Source: Anaeroplasmataceae bacterium
Lineage (GTDB): Bacteria > Bacillota_I > Bacilli_A > Acholeplasmatales > Anaeroplasmataceae
Assembly: GCA_029050385.1 (NCBI GenBank)
Contig: JAIDMV010000093.1
Span: 1 to 7,164 of the forward strand
Length of the DNA stretch: 7,164 nucleotides
Reading direction: 5' to 3'
Of the stretch, positions 1 to 6,200 are shown in pieces (positions within the stretch are counted from its first letter, which is position 1; every line of letters begins with the position of its first letter). Both the position numbers and the translations under genes were made by a program. The notes under the pieces are model-generated. The model made no database searches and had not been told where the DNA came from. It saw only the letters and a program-made list of their open reading frames with translations.

Positions 1-257
1 TTCATATATTCATCTAAATCAATGGTTTGATAAAAAACTGAACCTTTTACATCACTTGCGATTTTCACATCAGTATAGGCCATTAATCGATCTAGATTTG
101 CATCTAAGCTTACACCACCTGCTACGTCATCTAAAAGTAAAGCCTCTTTGATTTCTGTTGATGGATTATCACGTACAATTTCTCTTTTGGCTTTACTACT
201 ACAGCTACATAAAGCTATTACCATAAAAATGGATAAAACCATTGCTAATTTTTTCAT
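1..257 (-). CDS. Putative lipoprotein, 5' part only
   Basis: Only the first 85 codons lie in the window; the gene continues past the left edge. The product starts with two lysines (K2, K3), a hydrophobic stretch at about residues 4-16 (LAMVLSIFMVIAL), and a lipobox L16-C17-S18-C19. This is a type II signal peptide, with C19 as the likely lipidated cysteine, so the protein should be anchored to the outer face of the membrane. After a basic SSKAKRE linker the visible part (residues 27-85) is acidic and soluble-looking, and I recognise no family in it. The ATG at 257 is chosen because AGGAG (266-270) lies 8 nt upstream and the signal peptide begins there. It follows xerC after 73 nt and has its own promoter-like sequence, so it is probably not a strict member of the xerC operon. 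Function is unknown. Confidence 0.85.
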   Translation of the reverse strand, partial: MKKLAMVLSIFMVIALCSCSSKAKREIVRDNPSTEIKEALLLDDVAGGVSLDANLDRLMAYTDVKIASDVKGSVFYQTIDLDEYM

Positions 258-265
258 TATATCTA

Positions 266-270
266 CTCCT
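266..270 (-). promoter_or_regulatory. Shine-Dalgarno site of the lipoprotein gene
   Basis: The minus strand reads AGGAG, followed by 8 nt and then the ATG at 257. This near-consensus site fixes the lipoprotein start. Confidence 0.8.
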
Positions 271-286
271 TTTTCAAGCATTAAAA

Positions 287-315
287 ATTATATCAAAAAA
301 CTAAGATTTATACAA
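287..315 (-). promoter_or_regulatory. Predicted sigma-A promoter with extended -10 for the lipoprotein gene
   Basis: On the minus strand a perfect TATAAT (287-292) is preceded by TGA, giving the extended -10 form TGnTATAAT. Exactly 17 nt upstream is TTGTAT (310-315), which keeps only the TTG of the -35 consensus. An extended -10 tolerates a weak -35. The expected transcription start is near 280, giving a leader of a little over 20 nt that contains the Shine-Dalgarno site. No convincing terminator hairpin was seen between xerC and this promoter, so readthrough from xerC may add to expression. Confidence 0.65.
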
Positions 316-330
316 GTAAAATATCATAAA

Positions 331-1260
331 CTATTCCTTTGTTTCTTTTTTAGAAGCTCTAGGATGACTTAATTCATAAGATTTTCTAACACTTTCAAAA
401 GATACATGTGTGTAAATTTGAGTTGTTGATAAATTTTCATGACCTAGTAATTCTTGTACACTTCTTAAATCTGCACCATTATTTAATAATGCAGTAGCAA
501 AGCTATGTCTAAGCATATGGGGAGATAAATGGAAGGTTTCCCCACAATCAGCAATTAATTTATTTAATATTACACGTACTCCACGAGGAGTCAAGGTTGT
601 CCCATTTTTATTTAAGAATACATGTCTATTTTCGTGATCGTCTGAAAGATATAGTAAATCTAATCGGTAGGTAGATAAATATCTTCTTAAGTCCTTAGCC
701 ATATCCTCAAACATAATCACAACACGATCTTTACTTCCCTTTCCATGCACAACAATAGAAAGATTATTGAAATCAATATCCTTTATTTCTAGACTACAAA
801 GCTCACTTACACGTAATCCACAGCCATATAATACTTCTAATATACAATAGTTTCTTAAGCCCAAAGGTTTATTTTGATCACAGACATTAAAAAGCATTTC
901 AATTTCGCTTTCCTTAATCATCTTAGGTAATCTTTTTGGCGCCTTTGGAGCCTCCACTTCATCAAAGAAATTTGTAGAAACTTCTCCATTCTTTAAAAGA
1001 AAATCGTAGAAACTTCGTAAAGAAGATAACTTTCTATTAATACTTGTAGAAGCCAAATTTAAACTAGATAAATAGGAAATATAGTTTTTACAAACACGAT
1101 TGTTTCTAATCTGTAAAAGACCTGCAGCCATACGTTCAGAATGAATGAATTCACTAAACTCTAATAAATCCTTATGGTAACTGATTACTGTATTCGAAGA
1201 ATAATATTTTACGTTTGCTAAATAATCCATAAATTTAGCGATAGCTTCTGTATCATTCAT
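331..1260 (-). CDS. xerC: Tyrosine recombinase XerC (chromosome dimer resolution)
   Basis: 309-residue tyrosine recombinase, close to the usual Xer length of about 300. With its XerD partner it resolves chromosome dimers at dif during division, acting in the cytoplasm on DNA. The N-terminal core-binding domain (about residues 5-90) is followed by the catalytic domain (about 115-300). All catalytic residues are present: R150 in YGCGLRVSEL, K174 in GKGSKDR, H248 and R251 in HMLRH, H274 in LLGHENL, and nucleophile Y283 in IYTH. The spacing matches that known for E. coli XerD. XerC rather than XerD is chosen because trmFO lies directly upstream, a classic Bacillota arrangement (XerC is also called CodV there). 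The ATG at 1260 is chosen because a GAGGAG site (1271-1276) lies 10 nt upstream and it overlaps the trmFO stop by only 8 nt. The ATG at 1341 would add 27 unusual residues encoded inside trmFO. The usual downstream hslV-hslU-codY genes are absent; a lipoprotein gene follows. Confidence 0.93.
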   Translation of the reverse strand: MNDTEAIAKFMDYLANVKYYSSNTVISYHKDLLEFSEFIHSERMAAGLLQIRNNRVCKNYISYLSSLNLASTSINRKLSSLRSFYDFLLKNGEVSTNFFDEVEAPKAPKRLPKMIKESEIEMLFNVCDQNKPLGLRNYCILEVLYGCGLRVSELCSLEIKDIDFNNLSIVVHGKGSKDRVVIMFEDMAKDLRRYLSTYRLDLLYLSDDHENRHVFLNKNGTTLTPRGVRVILNKLIADCGETFHLSPHMLRHSFATALLNNGADLRSVQELLGHENLSTTQIYTHVSFESVRKSYELSHPRASKKETKE

Positions 1261-2548
1261 AACGTTTCTTCTCCTCTGCCATAGTTTCCAAAGCACGCTT
1301 CGCATAAAGTGCCTTTCTATCTTTTTTCTTATGAGGAACATTTAAATCCTCCATAATTCCAAAGTTGGCATTCATAGGCTGAAAGCCATTAGGACTAGCA
1401 TTACAGATATAGTTGGCCATACTTCCCATCACTGTAGTGGAAGGAAATACAACAAGTTCCTTCCCCTTTAAGTATCTATCCATATTGATAGCTGCATAGA
1501 TGCCACTAGCTGCAGATTCAACATATCCCTCTACACCACTAATTTGTCCGGCAAAAAACAAATTTGGATATTTCTTTGTCTGGAAGGTTGGATTTAATAT
1601 TTTTGGGGCATTGATATACGTATTCTTATGCATTCTTCCATACTTAGCAAATCGTGCATTTTCCAGTCCTGGAATCATTTGAAACACTCTTTTTTGTTCG
1701 CCAAATTTTAAATGTGTTTGAAAGCCTACCAGATTATACATTTCCTTGGCAGCATCATCCTGTCTTAATTGAACAACTGCATAAGGCTTTTCTCCACTTG
1801 GAGTCTTAAGTCCTACTGGTTTCATAGGGCCAAAGGTTAAAGTCTGTCGTCCACGCTTTGCCATAATCTCAATTGGCATACAGCCCTCAAATACTTTAAT
1901 CTCAAAATCCTTGACTTCAACTTCCTCGGCTGTAATTAAAGCCGTATAAAAGCGATCGAATTCTTCCTTAGTAAATGGACAATTATAATATGAGGGAACC
2001 CCTTTATCATAGCGAGATTTTAAATATACCTTAGAGTAATCAATAGAATCAGCATAAATAATAGGTGCTTGAGCATCGAAAAAATAAAAATCCTCTGCAT
2101 CAAATAATTGTTTTATTTCCTGACATAGTCCATCCGTTGTCAAAGGTCCTGTTGCAATAATCGTAGGAATATTGACATCTAAAGAAGTGATTTCATCATA
2201 GATAATATCTACATTGGGTAATGATTTAATAAAATCCGTAACATAGTTGGCATAGCCTTCACGATCAACAGCTAAAGCACCACCTGCCTCTACTGCATGC
2301 ATTCTAGCTGCCTTAATGATTAAAGAATCCCATAGTTCCATTTCTTTTTTTAAGATCCCACAGGCATTTTCCAAAGAATCACTTCTTAAAGAATTAGAAC
2401 ACACGAGTTCCCCAAATTTATCTGTCAAATGGGCTGGTGTCATCTTTTTTGGACGCATCTCATACAAATGAATCGTATATCCTTTTTTTGATAAATAGTA
2501 GGTTGCCTCACACCCTGCAAGGCCAGCTCCTATAATGTTGATTTCCAC
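1253..2548 (-). CDS. trmFO: TrmFO, folate/FAD-dependent tRNA (uracil-54-C5) methyltransferase
   Basis: 431-residue flavoprotein that makes 5-methyluridine at position 54 of the tRNA T-loop, taking the carbon from 5,10-methylenetetrahydrofolate and reducing power from FADH2/NAD(P)H. The N-terminal FAD-binding glycine motif GAGLAGCE begins at residue 7. Family blocks follow in order: LVCSNSLRSDSL (about 48-59), EAGGALAVDREG (about 87-98), IATGPLTTDGL (about 131-141), SRYDKG (178-183), FEGCMPIE (220-227), RGRQTLTFGPMKPVGL (232-247) and FFAGQISGVEGYVESAASG (331-349). C50 and C223 correspond to the two functional cysteines of Bacillus subtilis TrmFO (C53, C226), with the same spacing. The GTG at 2548 is preferred over the ATG at 2581: AAGGAAG sits 8 nt upstream of GTG, the length then matches the family (about 435), and the ATG would overlap the preceding gene by 20 nt. 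It lies 13 nt after the HD-domain gene and overlaps xerC by 8 nt. Confidence 0.95.
   Translation of the reverse strand: MEINIIGAGLAGCEATYYLSKKGYTIHLYEMRPKKMTPAHLTDKFGELVCSNSLRSDSLENACGILKKEMELWDSLIIKAARMHAVEAGGALAVDREGYANYVTDFIKSLPNVDIIYDEITSLDVNIPTIIATGPLTTDGLCQEIKQLFDAEDFYFFDAQAPIIYADSIDYSKVYLKSRYDKGVPSYYNCPFTKEEFDRFYTALITAEEVEVKDFEIKVFEGCMPIEIMAKRGRQTLTFGPMKPVGLKTPSGEKPYAVVQLRQDDAAKEMYNLVGFQTHLKFGEQKRVFQMIPGLENARFAKYGRMHKNTYINAPKILNPTFQTKKYPNLFFAGQISGVEGYVESAASGIYAAINMDRYLKGKELVVFPSTTVMGSMANYICNASPNGFQPMNANFGIMEDLNVPHKKKDRKALYAKRALETMAEEKKRYE
1271..1276 (-). promoter_or_regulatory. Shine-Dalgarno site of xerC inside the trmFO 3' end
   Basis: The minus strand reads GAGGAG within the last codons of trmFO, 10 nt before the xerC ATG at 1260. 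It decides the start against the in-frame ATG at 1341 and suggests coupled translation of trmFO and xerC. Confidence 0.75.
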
Positions 2549-2556
2549 TTGATTCA

Positions 2557-2563
2557 CTTCCTT
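2557..2563 (-). promoter_or_regulatory. Shine-Dalgarno site of trmFO overlapping the upstream stop codon
   Basis: The minus strand reads AAGGAAG, one mismatch from the AAGGAGG consensus, 8 nt before the GTG at 2548. Its first two bases are the last two of the TAA stop (2562-2564) of the HD-domain gene, so a terminating ribosome sits on it. It supports the GTG start and translational coupling. Confidence 0.7.
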
Positions 2564-3188
2564 ATTCCATAAATAAGTCATACTTTAAATCATCAATAAA
2601 TTTTTTTATAAATACCTTTTTGGTTTCCCAGATTTCTTTAGCTACTGGGGTTACCATATAATTTTGATTTAATATATGTGCAGAATGCATCATAATTTCA
2701 TTAAAAACAGAATCATAGGAATCAGGACATTTGAATCCTTCTGCAAGTAAATCAAAGACAACGCCTAATGCTCCTTCTTCATCAATCAAATCCGCCTCTA
2801 ATAAAACAATCATTTCAATAGGCGTATCAGATTTTTTAATTAATCCTTTATTAGAGTGATTTAAAATCATATCATAAATTTGTTCTGTAAATTCTTGGTC
2901 AAAAGAATGTTTCCTAGCATATTCTAAAAAAATATTGGCGCCTAAAGTGGCATGAGCCTTTTTAGATTCATTGGTGTATCCACAGTCATGAAATATTGCA
3001 GCAGTCAATACAATTCTCTCATCACAATGCTCTACTCCAGCCATAATTCTCTTTGCCCAACCATATACACGTTTAATATGTTCAAAACGATTTCTAAAAT
3101 AAAGCTGTGGCTTGTGACTTCTTATTCCTTTATTCTCAATCAATATATGCTTCACATATTCAAGCATATCCTCATAATTTAAATTCAT
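2562..3188 (-). CDS. HD-domain metal-dependent phosphohydrolase
   Basis: 208-residue cytoplasmic protein with no signal peptide or membrane segment. It carries the metal-binding pattern of HD-superfamily phosphohydrolases: H37 in the RFEHIKRV helix, the H67-D68 doublet in AAIFHDCGY, further histidines H79 and H111, and an aspartate D133 in LLEADLIDEEG. The extra histidines are consistent with a second metal site, but that is inference. HD proteins of this size hydrolyse phosphomonoesters, nucleotides or cyclic nucleotides; nothing here fixes the substrate. The ATG at 3188 is supported by AGGTG (3195-3199) 6 nt upstream. It is the first gene of an operon with trmFO and xerC, where many Bacillota instead have topA before trmFO, so a role in nucleotide or RNA metabolism is possible but unproven. 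Residues 159-208 lie after the HD core, are probably helical, and match no domain I recognise. Confidence 0.85.
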   Translation of the reverse strand: MNLNYEDMLEYVKHILIENKGIRSHKPQLYFRNRFEHIKRVYGWAKRIMAGVEHCDERIVLTAAIFHDCGYTNESKKAHATLGANIFLEYARKHSFDQEFTEQIYDMILNHSNKGLIKKSDTPIEMIVLLEADLIDEEGALGVVFDLLAEGFKCPDSYDSVFNEIMMHSAHILNQNYMVTPVAKEIWETKKVFIKKFIDDLKYDLFME

Positions 3189-3194
3189 TTATAT

Positions 3195-3199
3195 CACCT
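3195..3199 (-). promoter_or_regulatory. Shine-Dalgarno site of the HD-domain gene
   Basis: The minus strand reads AGGTG, then 6 nt, then the ATG at 3188. It lies only a few bases after the predicted transcription start, so the operon leader is very short and leaves no room for a riboswitch. Confidence 0.65.
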
Positions 3200-3204
3200 A
3201 TACC

Positions 3205-3233
3205 ATTATAACACAAAAAGATGCACCTTTCGA
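3205..3233 (-). promoter_or_regulatory. Predicted sigma-A promoter of the HD-trmFO-xerC operon
   Basis: On the minus strand a perfect TATAAT (3205-3210) is preceded by TGT, giving an extended -10. Exactly 17 nt upstream is TCGAAA (3228-3233), matching 4 of 6 bases of TTGACA. Transcription should start near 3198, about 10 nt before the ATG at 3188 or slightly further upstream. The -35 hexamer sits in the loop and upper stem of the terminator hairpin of the preceding gene, so the two signals share DNA. No operator-like inverted repeat is seen apart from that hairpin. Confidence 0.7.
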
Positions 3234-3243
3234 TGCATCTTTT
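3215..3243 (-). terminator. Rho-independent terminator of the giant surface-protein gene
   Basis: The minus-strand transcript folds into a 12-bp stem, arms at 3232-3243 (AAAAGATGCATC) and 3216-3227 (GGTGCATCTTTT), closed by a GAAA (GNRA) tetraloop at 3228-3231. The stem contains one G-U pair. A run of five U (3219-3215) forms the end of the 3' arm plus one base. It begins 7 nt after the TAA stop at 3251. On the plus strand the G-U pair becomes an A-C mismatch, so the hairpin is better as a minus-strand terminator, which fits the gene order. Confidence 0.8.
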
Positions 3244-3250
3244 ATATTTT

Positions 3251-6200
3251 TTAGTTAGAAAGTACATCATAAACACTTTCAACAACAGATTGTGACGCTT
3301 CTACACTAGAATTTGAAACCTTATTACTATTGTAATTATACTTAATTGTGTTCCACTTGTATGCATGCCAGTTTCCTACATTTATAGTAGATCCTGGAAG
3401 TACATAGAATTTCACATTGCTTGCATAGCCTTGATTTGTCTCTGCTTTGCTAGTCACATCCATAAAGAATGCCTCTTCTGCAACACTTTCAAGTGTACTA
3501 GGTAGATATACTGCCTTTAAGGTTATACTATTCTTAAATGCATTGGCATCAATTTCAACTAATCCTTCATGAAGAATTATCGTTTCTAATTTATGATGGT
3601 AAACCGTCTGCTTATTTAAAAGCTTGCCTGTTTCTTCTGCACCAAAGAAGGCACTTGCACCTATTACAGTAACTAAAACAGCCTTACCATTATGGTAAAC
3701 ATATCTAGGTGTGATTAATGTCGTAACTGTAGTATCAAATGTAAAGCCTGTTATCTTAGCTGTATCATTTATCTCAAATGTCAAATCCTTTTGAGGTGTT
3801 GAGATATAGAAATCTGTATAAGATACATTTTGATTTGATTTGGCTAAGATATCAAACCAGCTATAATAGTTTCCATAAGAATCTACCCAAGCATTTATTT
3901 CATAGTCTGCAAACTGTTCAAGAGAAATACCTTTGACTTCTATTTGACTAGAAGGGATATACCCCATAATACTTAAACTATCATCTATTAATGTAGAAAC
4001 ATATGCATTAGAGATGGTTTGGAATACCTCTAATTCTAAATGGTTTGTAGTTGCATTGTAAACGAATGAGGAACTAAACATATTTAAGATATAGCTTGGT
4101 GTTAATACAGCACCAGGATATCCATAATAAATAGTTGAGGTACTGCTTCCTATATTTACATTTACTGGAACATAATAGGTATTACTTAAGAAGCTAGAAC
4201 TATCTTCTGTTGATAATAGATAACTATTTTGATTATCTATCAAATAGAATTGAACTTCATTCCAAACGGTTTCTAAGATAACTTCTTTTTCAAGGATAGT
4301 ATCATATTCATAGGAGAATCCTTCAAAACGATACATTTTGCCATCTGCTGAAGCCAAATCATATAAGCTTAAATAATTGCTGATATCAAAACCCATGTAG
4401 GAAGTTAAGATAATATCTTCATGATATGGAGATTCAATCGTTACAATTGAAGTGATATCCTGATATTTTGCATAGAAGGTTCTATTCTTATCCTGCATAA
4501 TCCAGTCTTCTTCACTGGCTAAGGTTAAGTAAGAAGCATCTAAATACCAGCCTTTAAATTCATAGTATTTAACTGTTCCATCCTCTAGAGTTACTTCAAG
4601 AAGTTCATCTAAGCTTGGTGGAAGGATTACATCATCCTTTGCATAAGCTACAGTTTGATTTTCAAGCTTTGTGTTGGTTGTTGCTAAATCAAAGGTTACC
4701 TTATGCTCAATACTACTTGCCTTTACCCAAACTCCATTTTTCAATTCGTAGATTGTATCACTTTGAAGAGGATTTCCTTCATTATCTAATGCTTGATTGT
4801 ATTCTTCTGTAAAGGATTCAATAAAGGATACATCTATTGCGTTATAAATCCCTTCCTCATCAATATTATCTAATACTAAATCTGTACTTGATAAAGTGAT
4901 GACTTTTACCATCTTAAATTCAAAATTATTAATTCTATGAATCATTGGAACTAAAGACATGGTTCCATCAGTGTTCTTTTGGTAAACCATAGAAGTTCCT
5001 AAGCTAATAAATAAATCTTCTAAATTAAAGTTATCTGTTAACTCACCCATATTTAGACCAAATTCAAAGGTATCCTTTTGGATATTAATAGAATTAATAC
5101 ATTTCGCTGCATCAATGAAACCATCACCCTCTACAGGCTTTTCAATCGCTTTTAAAATCGTATCGCTTAAGCCCATACCAAAATCTAATAAATAGTAAAC
5201 GAGATTATCCATAAATTCATTGATATGAACCTTGACTCTCTTTACTGAACCACTTTCTGTTCTTTGGATATAGACATAGTTCTTATAGTAATATACATCT
5301 ACTGTCTTCTTAGAAGCAAGTAGTGCACCAGCCTTTAAGTTATTCATATCAATATGAACATGAACTGTAGGTTCTCCGCTTTCTTCTACTCCTACTTTAA
5401 TTTTTACTGGAATAGATTCTGTTATTGTAAATAGGACCTTAGCCTTTAATACAACATTTCCAGAAATAGAGAATGTTCTTTCTAAAGCATTATGATATAG
5501 TGCTTCAAATAAATTAGAAATTTCTGAAATATCATAATATTGTTGAAGAGCCTCAGCTGATGGAACATTAAATTCCATTTGTCCTTCTTCTAATGTTACT
5601 TCTAATGCATCTAGCTTAGTATACTTCATCGTATTTGTATAAGATACATAAATATTATCTGCAAAAATACCAGTTAACTTAGAATCTTGGTTCTTAGTTA
5701 GGGTAATATGCATAATCTGTCTTTCATCTAGCATAGAGGCAAACAAGAAATTCGCTTCTATACCTAAAGATAGACTATTCTTTTCTACATGGATATACTC
5801 AATTAGAGAACGAATATCCATAGTTGAAGTATTAGTTGTACTTGACAAGCTAGGAATCTCTAAATTCATAAGCTGTAAGACTTTATTGATTAAATCTTCA
5901 ATTCCTGTGTAAGTAGATTTAACTTTAATTACTGCATTTAAATCATCAGGGTTATTTCCATAGATAGCATAGAACATTGCCATACCTACACTAGGATCCA
6001 AAGTGTTCATTGTGGTTAAAGAAATTACTTGAACATCCAATTGATGCCAGCCTACCTGACTGTTGTCCTTATATTCATGAACAATAAGACTTAAACGTGC
6101 ATCAAATTCTTGATTTCCAAGAAGCTTAATATAAGCATTTCCTTCTATAGTTGCAACAACTTCTCCATTTGTATGAATAGATGTAGAAATGGAAAGATTA

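Noticed and set aside
148..372. Plus-strand open frame of 74 codons
   Set aside because: It lies antisense to the lipoprotein start, the intergenic region and the xerC end, has no good ribosome site, and its composition is that of antisense AT-rich DNA.
331..1260. XerC as an integrase of a mobile element
   Set aside because: The length, motif spacing and trmFO neighbour are those of the housekeeping XerC. No att repeats, excisionase or tRNA target are present.
1261..1341. N-terminal extension of XerC to the ATG at 1341
   Set aside because: It adds 27 basic, non-Xer-like residues fully inside trmFO. The ATG at 1260 has a proper Shine-Dalgarno site and gives the family length.
1500..1682. Plus-strand open frame of 60 codons
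   Set aside because: It is wholly antisense to conserved TrmFO motifs (including the C-terminal GVEGYVESAASG block), so it is a shadow.
2952..3182. Plus-strand open frame of 76 codons
   Set aside because: It is antisense to the HD-domain gene, including the HD doublet region, with no supporting ribosome site or recognisable product.
3215..3243. Small RNA or riboswitch in the intergenic hairpin
   Set aside because: The whole intergenic region is 62 nt, and the hairpin has the terminator form (stem, tetraloop, U run just after a stop codon). There is no space for an aptamer domain.
4615..4812. Plus-strand open frame of 65 codons
   Set aside because: It is antisense to the B-repeat region of the giant gene; the reading frame there is explained by the minus-strand domain.
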